Positions 1-8,735 of a DNA stretch of 39,110 bases are shown piece by piece. Source of the stretch: a virus; IMG/VR virus record IMGVR_UViG_3300044533_000249, positions 1-39,110 of that record; one strand, 5' to 3'. The notes below the pieces were generated by a model. That model had not been told where the DNA came from. It searched no databases and saw only the letters and a program-made list of their open reading frames with translations. The stretch's first letter is position 1; every line of letters begins with the position of its first letter. Both the position numbers and the translations under genes were made by a program.

Positions 1-99
1 TAGCTTTAGCTTATGCTATAGTTTCAAGCGCGACATCCGCTAGATTTGGGACATATACTGGCGACGGAACATCTGGCCTATATCTGTGGGGCGCACAGG
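1..99 (+). repeat. Left window end identical to an internal fibre repeat
   Basis: Bases 1-99 are identical to 37965-38063; the first mismatch is at 100 (T against C). Similarity continues with scattered substitutions to about base 235 and is then lost. The repeat encodes the end of a fibre module. Confidence 0.9.
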
Positions 100-2660
100 T
101 CGAAGCCGTCACCTACCAAACAACCCCATCCACCTATGTAGCGACAACCACAGCCGCCTACTACGGCCCTCGCTTTGATTACAACCCATCAACTCTTGCA
201 GCAAAGGGATTGCTGATTGAGGGGACGAGGACGAATATTGCTACCTATAGCAACACCTTTGATAACGCGGCGTGGAATGCCTCAACAGGTGCGATGACAG
301 CTACTGCTGCTGCGTCTACATCTCCTGACGGGACATCTAATGCGTATAAATTAATACCGTCTACAAGCGCTGTATCGCATTATATTGGGCAAAGTATTCC
401 AGTTGCAGGAAGTCAAGCCACATTCTCACTTTACGCAAAATCCGCCGGGTATAATTTCCTTGTCTTGATGACCTCTACTGCCAACGCTTGTTTTAACCTA
501 TCCAATGGCTCATTACAGGCTACAAGCGGAACAGTTCAAGGAACCTCTATAACATCAGTGGGCAACGGGTGGTATAGGTGCTCCATAACGGCCACAAATA
601 CCTCATCCTTCCATTATGTATCCTGTGGCTCTTCAACTTCATCCACGTTCTTTAATGGCGCTGGCGATGGAACATCCGGCGTATTTATTTATGGGCTTCA
701 GGTAGAGTTAGGCGCATTTGCCAGTTCATATATCTCCGTTCCAACCACAGGTTCCACAGCCCGCGCCGCCGAAACCTTCGCCATTACTGGCTATAGCTCA
801 AGCCTCATCAACGCCTATTACACTGATTTACAGACAGGCGTATCATCTAGCTTACCGTATAACGCTGGAACCGCACCTAGCCCATCGTTCTCTTGGCTGA
901 CATCTTTAAGGCCATATACGAACGCATACGCTGGTAGCATAGCCTCTCCTAGCTGGCTGTCATTTAGCCGCGCCGGACAAGCGCTTATGACAGATAGCAC
1001 TGGTGAGTTGACGTATGCGCCAAATAACCAGTTTCTAAATAGTCAGACGTTCCAAACGACGTGGAGCGGCCTAAATTGCACTGCGACAGATAATGTTACT
1101 ACTGCACCTGATGGGACGCAGACAGCGGCAAATGTCGTTGTTGGGTCTACAACTGGCGCGACCATACTTTCTCAGGTTGGTATTATCTTCCTGACGTCTT
1201 CCTACATCATTAGCGTTTACGTGAAAAAAAATGTTGGGACGCGATATTTCCAAATTCGCTATTCTAGCACTCTTGCTTCCAGTGACTATGCTAACTTTGA
1301 TTTGAACACGGGAACGATAACGGACGGGGTTTATGCTGCGGCTAACATAACAAATGCAGGCAACGGCTGGTGGCGTATTTCAATGCTATCCACGAATGTT
1401 GTGGCGTCCGGCGTAGGTGTAGCATACACCTTCATTCCCGCATCGAACTCTGCGCGTGGTGCTTCCTATACTGGTAATAGCACAGACGCCGTATATCTCT
1501 GGGGCGCACAACTAGAGCGCGTCACCTACGAAACAAGCCCATCAGCCTACATCCCTACCACTACAGCCGCAGTCTATGGCCCCCGCTACGACTTCGACCC
1601 TTCTACTGTTCCAGCAACGCCGAGAGGATTGCTGATTGAGGAAAGTAGGGCTAATCTGCTGACATATAGTGACCAGTTTAATGATGCTTCGTGGACGAAA
1701 TCAAATTCTACCATAACAGCAAATGCAACGACTGCACCTGACGGAACAACGACTGCTGATAAGTTAGTCGAAGATACTGCCGCATCTGTTGCTCATTATA
1801 CATCAAAAACAGTTAGTGTGACGGTAGCAGCTCATACATATAGTGTTTATGCAAAAGCCGGTGAAAGAAATTGGATTAGGCTTCTTGCATTTCAATCAAG
1901 CTTATCAGGAGTGGAGGCTTACTTTAACTTATCAACTGGCACAATCGGAACTGTAGGTGCTTCAGCTACGGCAATAATTACTAATGTTGGAAACGGTTGG
2001 TATCGCTGCTCAATGACATATACACCTGTGAGCGCCGCGACTTGCACACATTATGTTTATGTAACTACTGCCAATAATGTAAGTTCATATACAGGCGATG
2101 GTGTCTCTGGTGTCTATATCTGGGGTGCGCAACTCGAAGCAGGCTCCTTCGCCACCAGCTACATCCCTACGACAACAGCCAGCGTTACGAGAGCGGCTGA
2201 TGTTGCGCAATTGACAGGTAGCGCGCTGACGGTTGCTGGTGCTAACACTGGAACGGCTATTGTGCAGACAACAGCTTGGTTAGATGCGACAAGCGCTACG
2301 AGGTATTTGTTGGCTAGTTCTGGTAGTCGCAGAATGATGTATTCAAGTGGAAGTAATAACACAATCGCAGCATACGATGGAACTAATGTTTTTAGCGCAG
2401 CACTTGGAAGCGGAACATTTACTGGCAACCCCGTAAGATTTGCGCTTGGATGGGCATCACCGGGTGGCTCTTTGGTAGCTAATAACGGCGTAGTTGGAAC
2501 ATCATCGACTATTAGCCTTGGGACAGGCGCGAATGTTTATTTAGGCGGTGCAAGTATTGCACCAGTTGGAGGGTTTTGGTTTGCCTCTATGGCATTTTAC
2601 GGCACCCGCCTGCCAGACGCCATCCTCAAACAAAAATCCTCCGTAGGAGCGCCATACTAA
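1..2660 (+). CDS. Modular fibre/spike protein, C-terminal part (5' truncated)
   Basis: The frame is open from base 3 to the stop at 2660, so the gene enters from outside the window and its first visible ATG at 210 is internal. The protein is a chain of beta-rich modules of about 180 residues. Each has the pattern YAPNNxxxxSQTF, APDGT, (S)VYxK, FxLSTG, VGNGWYRCS, YxGDGxSGVYIWGAQ(L/V)E, SYIPTTxA, then RGLLIEExRxNLLTYS. This matches carbohydrate-binding-like modules common in phage fibres. A distinct C-terminal domain follows from about base 2170. The gene is homologous to the fragment at 37361-39110 and is probably its continuation across a repeat that did not assemble. Likely role: receptor or polysaccharide binding on the virion. 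Confidence 0.8.
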   Translation, partial: ALAYAIVSSATSARFGTYTGDGTSGLYLWGAQVEAVTYQTTPSTYVATTTAAYYGPRFDYNPSTLAAKGLLIEGTRTNIATYSNTFDNAAWNASTGAMTATAAASTSPDGTSNAYKLIPSTSAVSHYIGQSIPVAGSQATFSLYAKSAGYNFLVLMTSTANACFNLSNGSLQATSGTVQGTSITSVGNGWYRCSITATNTSSFHYVSCGSSTSSTFFNGAGDGTSGVFIYGLQVELGAFASSYISVPTTGSTARAAETFAITGYSSSLINAYYTDLQTGVSSSLPYNAGTAPSPSFSWLTSLRPYTNAYAGSIASPSWLSFSRAGQALMTDSTGELTYAPNNQFLNSQTFQTTWSGLNCTATDNVTTAPDGTQTAANVVVGSTTGATILSQVGIIFLTSSYIISVYVKKNVGTRYFQIRYSSTLASSDYANFDLNTGTITDGVYAAANITNAGNGWWRISMLSTNVVASGVGVAYTFIPASNSARGASYTGNSTDAVYLWGAQLERVTYETSPSAYIPTTTAAVYGPRYDFDPSTVPATPRGLLIEESRANLLTYSDQFNDASWTKSNSTITANATTAPDGTTTADKLVEDTAASVAHYTSKTVSVTVAAHTYSVYAKAGERNWIRLLAFQSSLSGVEAYFNLSTGTIGTVGASATAIITNVGNGWYRCSMTYTPVSAATCTHYVYVTTANNVSSYTGDGVSGVYIWGAQLEAGSFATSYIPTTTASVTRAADVAQLTGSALTVAGANTGTAIVQTTAWLDATSATRYLLASSGSRRMMYSSGSNNTIAAYDGTNVFSAALGSGTFTGNPVRFALGWASPGGSLVANNGVVGTSSTISLGTGANVYLGGASIAPVGGFWFASMAFYGTRLPDAILKQKSSVGAPY
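948..1074 (+). repeat. Internal copy of the sequence at the right window end
   Basis: Bases 948-1074 (127 bp) are identical to 38984-39110, the last bases of the window; 947 differs (T against G). Weaker similarity extends back to about 735. It encodes the inter-module segment ending in YAPNNQFLNSQTF. Confidence 0.9.
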
Positions 2661-3010
2661 TGACCGACATCGTATTTAACAGCGGCGATTACGCTACATT
2701 ATTAAATGAAGCTGAAACGCTTGGCTTCGTTACGACTGACGCTGAAGGCAATAAGTCAATCATCGTCAACGGCACATTTGAAAGCGGCGGCGGTTGGTTT
2801 CTTAATATTGTGGGAACAATCTACGACACGCAAGATCCACCTGTCGCGCGGGATGGCTATTGGGGCCGCTTACGTCTTAACGGAACGCCGCAAGATATGC
2901 CGACCTTCTCTAGCGCCATCACGCAGTATGTGTATCAAGGCGAATGGGTAAATGCTGCAACTGGCGAACCTGCGCCAGATTATGTTGCAAATGTTGGAGT
3001 CATAGCCTAA
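2660..3010 (+). CDS. Small conserved protein after the fibre gene
   Basis: 116 residues starting MTDIVFNSGDY. The ATG overlaps the fibre stop in a TAATG junction, so translation is probably coupled and the two products may act together, for example as a fibre-associated or folding protein. Visible features are a GGGWFLNIVGTIYD segment, a GYWGRLRLNG segment and the ending PDYVANVGVIA. I recognise it only as a recurring hypothetical protein near phage fibres. Confidence 0.75.
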   Translation: MTDIVFNSGDYATLLNEAETLGFVTTDAEGNKSIIVNGTFESGGGWFLNIVGTIYDTQDPPVARDGYWGRLRLNGTPQDMPTFSSAITQYVYQGEWVNAATGEPAPDYVANVGVIA

Positions 3011-3057
3011 TATAAACAGACCGACTAGCCGGATAGCTAGGCAGAAAGGAAGTTGCC

Positions 3058-3837
3058 TTGAGCGACGAAGAACAGGCTGTAACGGAGATCAGCACCGGGC
3101 CAGAGCAGGAAGTTACGGCAGCTCCTGAATCTGTGGAAATATCGCCGGAGGAACAAGCTCAACTTAAGACTTTTACTGAAAAACAAGTAGAAGATGTAGT
3201 TGAGACGCGCCTGAAAAGACAACGACGTAAATTGGAACGCGAGTTCGCTGAAAGGATTGCGGAACAACAGGCTAGAAAGCCAGTTGCACCTCCCCCAGCG
3301 CCAGATGATTTTGAGAACGCTCATGCCTATGCGGAAGCATTGGCGGAGCAAAAAGCTCAAGAGCTTCTGGCACAACGAGAGACCGCAAAACAACAGGCAG
3401 CTCTGCTTGAAACATATAGAGATCGTGAAGAGGAAGCGCGCGATAGATACGATGACTTTGAACAAGTCGCGTATAATCCAAACCTCCCCGTAACGGCCTA
3501 TATGGCTCAAGCTATCCAGGCTTCAGACATTGGCCCCGAAGTGATCTATCACTTAGGCTCCAATCCAAAAGAGGCCCAACGGATCGCCAATTTGCCGCCG
3601 ATTTTGCAGGCAAAGGAGATCGGTAGACTCGAGGCCAAACTGGTCGCGGAACCGCCGACAAAACGCACTTCAACTGCGCCAGCTCCGCTTGCTCCTGTTA
3701 CAACTACTCGGTCAAGCTCCGGCCCTAGATATGATACGACAGACCCTAGGTCTACAAAGTCGATGTCAACATCAGAATGGATTGAAGCCGACAGGTTGCG
3801 ACAGATCAAGAAGTTGGAAGCGCAAAACCGTAGGTAA
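3058..3837 (+). CDS. Scaffolding protein (P22 gp8-like)
   Basis: 259 residues, directly upstream of the coat gene and downstream of the packaging/portal block, which is the usual place for a scaffold. The protein is very rich in Glu, Gln, Arg and Ala with long predicted coiled-coil stretches (about residues 30-135). A Pro/Thr/Ser linker is followed by a basic C-terminal helix (SEWIEADRLRQIKKLEAQ), where P22-type scaffolds bind coat. The start is a TTG at 3058 with a good Shine-Dalgarno (AAGGA) seven bases upstream; no ATG fits the N-terminus. It would direct procapsid assembly and then leave the head. Confidence 0.8.
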   Translation: MSDEEQAVTEISTGPEQEVTAAPESVEISPEEQAQLKTFTEKQVEDVVETRLKRQRRKLEREFAERIAEQQARKPVAPPPAPDDFENAHAYAEALAEQKAQELLAQRETAKQQAALLETYRDREEEARDRYDDFEQVAYNPNLPVTAYMAQAIQASDIGPEVIYHLGSNPKEAQRIANLPPILQAKEIGRLEAKLVAEPPTKRTSTAPAPLAPVTTTRSSSGPRYDTTDPRSTKSMSTSEWIEADRLRQIKKLEAQNRR

Positions 3838-3844
3838 TTAAATC

Positions 3845-5041
3845 ATGTCTAACTCGATTTTAACAATCGACATGATTACTCGCAAGGCTCTTGAGATCCT
3901 TGAGAATAGTCTTGTCCTCACGCGCACTGTAAACCGTCAGTATGACGACTCTTTCGCTGTAGAAGGCGCTAAGATCGGCTCGACCCTCCGCATCCGTCTT
4001 CCTGACCGCGCATTGGTCACGGACGGCGCTGCCCTTCAGGTTCAGGACGACAACGAGCAATACACCACGCTCACTGTTTCCAGCCAGAAGCACATCGGCG
4101 TGAACTTCACGACCGCCGAACTTACGATGCAGTTGGACGACTTCGCTGAACGTGTTCTGAAGCCTCGTATTTCGCAGCTTGCGTCTTCTATCGACGCCGA
4201 CGTTGCGAACAGCTTCAAATACATCGGCAACTCGGTCGGCACCCCAGGCACCACGCCTGCTACGTCGCTCGTCCTGTTGCAGGCCCAGCAAAAGCTCAAC
4301 GAGAACGCCGCAGTTATGCAGCCTCGTTATGCCACTGTTAACCCAGCCGCTAACGCTGCGTTGATCGAAGGCATGAAAGGTCTGTTCAACCCTGTTTCAG
4401 CTATCTCGAAGCAGTTCAAGAACGGCATGTTTGGTGAAGGCATTCTCGGCTACGACGAGCTGAATATGTCTCAGTCAATCAAGCAGTTCACGACCGGCTC
4501 ACGCACGGGCACCGTAACTGTCAATGCGACTGTCACGGCTGAAGGCTCAACGACTGTTGTTCTGACGGGCCTTGGCTCGACGATCATCAAAGCTGGCGAC
4601 GTGTTCACCATCGGTAGCGTCTTCGCTGTCAACCCACAGACCCGTGAGTCAACCGGCTCGCTGTATCAGTTCGTTGCTCTTGCTGACGTTACGGCGTCAA
4701 CGACGGCTTCGGTCACTGTTCCTGCGATGTATTCGGCTTCTCAGGCTCTCGCCACGGTTGACGCTCTGCCGGTTTCCGGCGCGGCTGTCACGTTCCTCGG
4801 CGCTGCTTCAACGCAGTATCCACAGAACTTGATCTATCATCGTGACGCGATCAGCTTCGCCACCGCCGACCTTCTGCTTCCGCAGGGTGTCGATATGGCA
4901 AGCCGTCAGGTTCACAATGGCATCAGCTTACGCGTTGTTCGTCAGTATGACATCAACAACGACCGTCTGCCTTGCCGTATTGACGTGCTCTATGGCTACA
5001 GCGTGATTCGTCCGCAGATGGCCGTTCGCCTTTGGGGCTAA
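3845..5041 (+). CDS. Major capsid (coat) protein, P22 gp5-like
   Basis: 398 residues, close to the 430 of P22 coat. The N-terminus (ILTIDMITRKALEILEN) followed by IGSTLRIRLP and LQVQDDNEQYTTLTV is the pattern of the P22 coat family within the HK97 fold. Residues about 215-315 (Thr/Val-rich: GTVTVNATVTAEG, GDVFTIGSV) correspond to the inserted beta domain. Codons are strongly biased to C-ending forms compared with the neighbours, as expected for a very highly expressed gene. It is followed at once by a terminator hairpin. Confidence 0.9.
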   Translation: MSNSILTIDMITRKALEILENSLVLTRTVNRQYDDSFAVEGAKIGSTLRIRLPDRALVTDGAALQVQDDNEQYTTLTVSSQKHIGVNFTTAELTMQLDDFAERVLKPRISQLASSIDADVANSFKYIGNSVGTPGTTPATSLVLLQAQQKLNENAAVMQPRYATVNPAANAALIEGMKGLFNPVSAISKQFKNGMFGEGILGYDELNMSQSIKQFTTGSRTGTVTVNATVTAEGSTTVVLTGLGSTIIKAGDVFTIGSVFAVNPQTRESTGSLYQFVALADVTASTTASVTVPAMYSASQALATVDALPVSGAAVTFLGAASTQYPQNLIYHRDAISFATADLLLPQGVDMASRQVHNGISLRVVRQYDINNDRLPCRIDVLYGYSVIRPQMAVRLWG

Positions 5042-5046
5042 TAAGC

Positions 5047-5074
5047 GATGGCCCTACGGGGCCGTCCTTTTCTC
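5047..5074 (+). terminator. Intrinsic terminator after the coat gene
   Basis: The stem GATGGCCC / GGGCCGTC (one T-G pair) closes a TACG tetraloop at 5055-5058, followed by CTTTTCTC. It lies six bases after the coat stop. Confidence 0.8.
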
Positions 5075-5095
5075 ATCATTCTTGGAGTTTAACCC

Positions 5096-5563
5096 ATGAC
5101 AACTACTCAGAACGCGGCTTATCCGCTTGAGACGTTTGGCCCTTACGGCGCTCTCCCAAATGGCGACGGCGGCTACCAGATTGGCACTGGCAACTTAGAT
5201 GAGGCCGATTTCGGCGTTTCACCTACGCCTGTTTCCATTACGGCTACGGCAACACTAACGGCAGCGCAGGTTCTAAATGGCCTTATTCTTGCCAATTCGG
5301 GTGTTAGTAGCGGCGCGCAGACTTATACTCTGCCAACCGTTTCTGACTTCGAGGCTGCGTTTCCATCGGCTGTTAAAGTTGGCGCAACCTACATGTTCCG
5401 TATTGTGAACCTCGGCACGTCAACGGCTACGGCTATCGTTGCCGCTGGCACTGGCTGGACGGTTTCGGGCTCATTGACGATGACCGTTCCAGTTACGACG
5501 GGCGCTTCTTTTATCGCCCGTAAGAGCGGCGCTGGCGCTTGGACGCTTTACCGCGTTGCATAA
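5096..5563 (+). CDS. Probable capsid decoration or minor head protein
   Basis: 155 residues, Thr/Ala/Gly/Val-rich and predicted all-beta. It sits between the coat gene and the head-completion genes with its own Shine-Dalgarno (TTGGAG, 5083-5088). The N-terminus (PYGALPNGDGGYQIGTGNLDE) is Gly-rich and the rest resembles beta-sandwich virion proteins (FRIVNLGTSTATAIVAAGTGW). Its position supports a decoration or structural role; no catalytic motif is visible and I do not recognise a named family. Confidence 0.65.
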   Translation: MTTTQNAAYPLETFGPYGALPNGDGGYQIGTGNLDEADFGVSPTPVSITATATLTAAQVLNGLILANSGVSSGAQTYTLPTVSDFEAAFPSAVKVGATYMFRIVNLGTSTATAIVAAGTGWTVSGSLTMTVPVTTGASFIARKSGAGAWTLYRVA

Positions 5564-5566
5564 CTA

Positions 5567-5596
5567 GGGTGGGCGCAAGCCCACTCTTTTCTCTTT
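5567..5596 (+). terminator. Intrinsic terminator with GCAA loop
   Basis: The stem GGGTGGGC / GCCCACTC (one G-T pair) closes a GCAA tetraloop at 5575-5578, followed by TTTTCTCTTT. It starts four bases after the preceding stop. Confidence 0.8.
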
Positions 5597-5609
5597 AGAG
5601 GACATTTCC

Positions 5610-6134
5610 ATGCCAAACACCAAAGCAGTTGGTGTTGCTTTCTCTGATCCTGAACTTACCGCAGGGACTACGATCACAGGGGCGACGCTGGACTCTACAA
5701 CTAGAACGCTTTCTAACATTGCTAGTGGCTTTTCTGAAAGTCAGCAAGGCGCTACGATTGCTGTCACAACCGGCGGGACTAATGATGTCTTTATCATCGT
5801 GCCTGCCGCTGGCGTTCTTTCTACGGCACTTTTTTCTGGCGTAGACGCTCTGGCTGCTAATGATACGAACTACATTACGTTCAGCATTACCAATCTTGGT
5901 CAGGCTGGCGCTGGTTCAGCGGCTATGTTGGCGGCTACTGACGCTAACACGACCAAAGCTACGGGCGGCACGGCTATTACAGCTAATGCCAAGCGCACAC
6001 TGACACTCAACGGCACCGCAGCCAATCTGGTTGTTGCTGATGGTGATCGTTTGCGTATCCGCGCGACGGTTTCTGGAACGCTTGCTAACACCGTTACATT
6101 CCCAGTTTACAATCTGGAATTTACGGTAGCTTAA
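5610..6134 (+). CDS. Second probable head decoration/structural protein
   Basis: 174 residues. The ATG follows AGAGGACA, giving Shine-Dalgarno AGAGGA. The sequence is rich in Thr, Ala, Gly and Asn with alternating hydrophobic stretches (VFIIVPAAGVLSTALFSGVDAL, RLRIRATVSGTLANTVTFPVYNLEF), typical of a beta-sandwich virion protein. It lies in the capsid block and ends at a terminator hairpin, like the two genes before it. Function is inferred from position and composition only. Confidence 0.6.
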   Translation: MPNTKAVGVAFSDPELTAGTTITGATLDSTTRTLSNIASGFSESQQGATIAVTTGGTNDVFIIVPAAGVLSTALFSGVDALAANDTNYITFSITNLGQAGAGSAAMLAATDANTTKATGGTAITANAKRTLTLNGTAANLVVADGDRLRIRATVSGTLANTVTFPVYNLEFTVA

Positions 6135-6136
6135 TA

Positions 6137-6167
6137 TATGGCGGCCTACGGGCCGCTGTATTTCTTT
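6137..6167 (+). terminator. Intrinsic terminator with TACG loop
   Basis: The perfect stem GCGGCC / GGCCGC (6141-6156, TACG loop at 6147-6150) is extended by TATG/TGTA with two G-T pairs and followed by TTTCTTT. Confidence 0.75.
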
Positions 6168-6179
6168 AGAAAGTAACCA

Positions 6180-6383
6180 ATGGCTGTTATTTATTTGAAA
6201 CACCCCGAACATGGGGTTAAAGTGGCGTGTCTCGACCTAGAGGCCGAAGCCGATATTGAGAACGGCTGGGAGAGGTTCGACCCAAATGACGACATACAGT
6301 TGCTACGATCAGATAGTGGGGGCGATGCGGCTCCTCGGAGTGTTAGCCGAAGGCGAAACGCCCTCGTCAGAGACAGCGAATGA
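6180..6383 (+). CDS. Small conserved protein before the gp4-like gene
   Basis: 67 residues starting MAVIYLKHPEHGVKVACLDL and continuing EAEADIENGWERFDPND. I recognise this short KHPEHG...KVA...DxxNGWxRFxP pattern from small proteins of many phages; its function is unknown. Only about the first 36 residues fit that pattern. The remainder is basic and overlaps the next gene in another frame for 98 bp, so the original stop may have been lost. Confidence 0.6.
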   Translation: MAVIYLKHPEHGVKVACLDLEAEADIENGWERFDPNDDIQLLRSDSGGDAAPRSVSRRRNALVRDSE

Positions 6384-7002
6384 CGCGCTATTTGCTCTTC
6401 AACAAATGATCGACAGTTGGGACACCGAACGACTCGCGGTGTTCTCAACTCAGGATCAAGTTTTCAATTGGCCGTCAGGCGAACGCACACGCACGTTAGG
6501 CCCAACGGGCGATTTCGTTGGCTTGCGACCTGTATTGCTGGACGATTCTACCTACTTCCGCGATCCGCAGACCAATGTGTCTTACGGAATCAAGTTTATC
6601 AATCAACAGCAATATAACGGCATTGCTGTTAAAACGGTAACGTCTACTTATCCACAAGTCATGTTTACGAATATGACCTACCCAGATATTGAGATGGTCA
6701 TTTACCCCGTGCCGTTGCGGTTGCTGGAGTGGCATTTTATCTCGGTCGAAAAACTCACGCAGCCCGCGACGTTGGCGACGACGATCCTTTTCCCGCCTGG
6801 GTATTTGCGGGCGTTCCGTTACAATCTGGCTTGCGAATTGGCCCCTGAGTTTGGCATAGAGCCATCGCCTACGGTCAGCCGTATTGCTATGTATAGCAAA
6901 CGCAATCTGAAGCGCATCAATAACCCTGACGATATTATGGCTCTGCCTTACAGCATTGTTGGCACACGTCAACGCTATAATATTTACGCAGGGAACTACT
7001 AA
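6286..7002 (+). CDS. Head-tail adaptor / tail accessory factor (P22 gp4-like)
   Basis: 238 residues. I chose the ATG at 6286 (MTTYSCYDQIV) over the in-frame ATG at 6256, because the helical start DQIVGAMRLLGVLAEGE ... ALFALQQMIDSWDTERL is the characteristic N-terminus of the P22 gp4 family and GAGAGG lies at a suitable distance. The family adds below the portal ring and forms the platform for the next adaptor. P22 gp4 is 166 residues; the longer C-terminal part here is common in relatives. The stop overlaps the next start as TAATG. Confidence 0.8.
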   Translation: MTTYSCYDQIVGAMRLLGVLAEGETPSSETANDALFALQQMIDSWDTERLAVFSTQDQVFNWPSGERTRTLGPTGDFVGLRPVLLDDSTYFRDPQTNVSYGIKFINQQQYNGIAVKTVTSTYPQVMFTNMTYPDIEMVIYPVPLRLLEWHFISVEKLTQPATLATTILFPPGYLRAFRYNLACELAPEFGIEPSPTVSRIAMYSKRNLKRINNPDDIMALPYSIVGTRQRYNIYAGNY

Positions 7003-8735
7003 TGGTCGCAACGCCTATCCTCGGCTCTAGTTATGTCACCCGCAGTCCAAATGCGGCTGACAACCGTATGATTAATTTGTTCCCTGAAGTTGTGCCTGAA
7101 GGCGGTAAGCAGGCCGCGTGGCTTCAACGTGCGCCAGGACTGCGTTATCTAGCGACGCTCGGATCTGGTCCTGTAAGAGGCTTATGGACATTTAACGGAA
7201 AAGGCTATGCTGTCTCCGGCGCGACGCTATATGAGATAGATACCGAATGGAACGCGACAGCTAAAGGAACAATTGCTACCGGCCCTAGTCAAGTTAATAT
7301 GACAGACAATGGCACGCAATTATTTATAGCCGACGGTAATAACGGATATATTTATAATAGCAGCAACTTCACGCTTGCTTGCACGACCGTTAGCGGCGAC
7401 GCGACGGTTACAACCACGGATACGTCAGGTATTTACGTCGATCAGCCTGTATCCGGCACAGGTATTCCTGTAGGAGCTAAAGTTTTAAGCATTACGAACG
7501 CTACGACTTTTGAGCTAACTGCCAATGCTACCGCCTCAAATACAGGCGTTACGCTGACGTTCTCCGACTTTCTGACGCAGTTAAGCACAAACTTTTATGG
7601 CGCTGTAGGCTGTGGCTTTCTTGATGGGTGGTTTGTCTATAACCAACCGAATAGTCAGACATTTTGGGTTATGGACGCGACAGGCACAACGATTGATCCG
7701 CTTTACTTTGCCAGCGCGGAAGGCTCGCCGGATAATCTTGTTACGTTGATCGTAGACCACCGCGAAATCTGGTTGTTTGGTCAAAACTCAGTAGAAGTCT
7801 GGTATGACGCCGGACTGCCTGACTTTCCTATGGCGCGTATCCAAGGCGCGTTTAACGAAATTGGCTGTCTTGCTGCCTATTCGGTCGCCAAACTCGACAA
7901 CGGTCTGTTCTGGCTCGGCGCTGACGCGCGCGGTAATGGCATTGTCTATCGGTCTAAAGGCTACTCCGGCGAACGCGTATCGACCCATGCAGTCGAGTGG
8001 CAGATCCAACAATACAGTAACCTATCCGACGCTGTTGGATATACATATCAGCAAGACGGCCATAGCTTCTACGTCCTGAATTTTCCGACTGCCGATACCA
8101 CATGGGTTTATGATGTAGCGACCGGCGCATGGCATGAGCGCGCAGGATGGGAGAACGATCAGTTCACCCGCACGCGCGGTAGTTGTCAAATGAACTTTAA
8201 CAATGAGATCGTTATAGGCGATTATCGCACAGGCGAAATTTTTGCCTACGATCTCAATGTTTATTCGGAATCGGGAACTACACAAAAATGGTTGCGTTCA
8301 TGGCGCGCGTTGCCAACGGGTCAGAACAATTTAACCCGCACAGCGCAGCATAGTCTTCAGCTTGACTGTCAAGCTGGCGTTGGTTTACCTGGGTATGCAA
8401 CGCCAACATATGTCTTTGAAAATATTTTAGACAGAGCGTCTGATAATATTTACACCCGCGATGATGAGCTTATTCAGTCTCGCGAATATAATCCTGCTAC
8501 AATAGGCGCAGATCCGCAGGTTATGCTGCGATGGTCGGACGATGGCGGACATACTTGGTCAAATGAGCACTGGAAGTCTATGGGGCCAATAGGCCGAACA
8601 GGCTACCGCACAATATGGCGTCGGCTCGGCATGACGATGAAACTCCGCGATAGGGTCTATGAGATATCGGGCACCGACCCCGTAAAGATTGCTATTATGG
8701 GCGCTGAACTGCACGCGAGCCCGACCAATGCCTAA
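7002..8735 (+). CDS. Packaged DNA stabilisation protein (P22 gp10-like)
   Basis: 577 residues. The N-terminus (GSSYVTRSPNAADNRMINLF, PEVVPEGGKQAAWLQRAPGL) is diagnostic of the P22 gp10 family, which closes the tail tube below gp4. The rest reads as beta-propeller repeats (GLWTFNGKGYAVSG, LFIADGNNGYIY, FWLGADARGNGIVY). P22 gp10 is 472 residues. The excess includes an inserted Thr/Val-rich domain at about residues 127-188 (SGDATVTTTDTSGIYV, PVSGTGIPVGAKV), a module also seen in other virion proteins. It overlaps the next start by 8 bp. Confidence 0.85.
   Translation: MVATPILGSSYVTRSPNAADNRMINLFPEVVPEGGKQAAWLQRAPGLRYLATLGSGPVRGLWTFNGKGYAVSGATLYEIDTEWNATAKGTIATGPSQVNMTDNGTQLFIADGNNGYIYNSSNFTLACTTVSGDATVTTTDTSGIYVDQPVSGTGIPVGAKVLSITNATTFELTANATASNTGVTLTFSDFLTQLSTNFYGAVGCGFLDGWFVYNQPNSQTFWVMDATGTTIDPLYFASAEGSPDNLVTLIVDHREIWLFGQNSVEVWYDAGLPDFPMARIQGAFNEIGCLAAYSVAKLDNGLFWLGADARGNGIVYRSKGYSGERVSTHAVEWQIQQYSNLSDAVGYTYQQDGHSFYVLNFPTADTTWVYDVATGAWHERAGWENDQFTRTRGSCQMNFNNEIVIGDYRTGEIFAYDLNVYSESGTTQKWLRSWRALPTGQNNLTRTAQHSLQLDCQAGVGLPGYATPTYVFENILDRASDNIYTRDDELIQSREYNPATIGADPQVMLRWSDDGGHTWSNEHWKSMGPIGRTGYRTIWRRLGMTMKLRDRVYEISGTDPVKIAIMGAELHASPTNA

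Noticed and set aside
3037-3510. 157-residue minus-strand frame opposite the scaffold gene
   Set aside because: It is the antisense shadow of the scaffold coding sequence and has no recognisable features.
6648-6656. DnaA boxes at 6648, 17331 and 37850 as functional sites
   Set aside because: They are single copies inside coding sequence without promoter or repeat context, so chance occurrence is likely.
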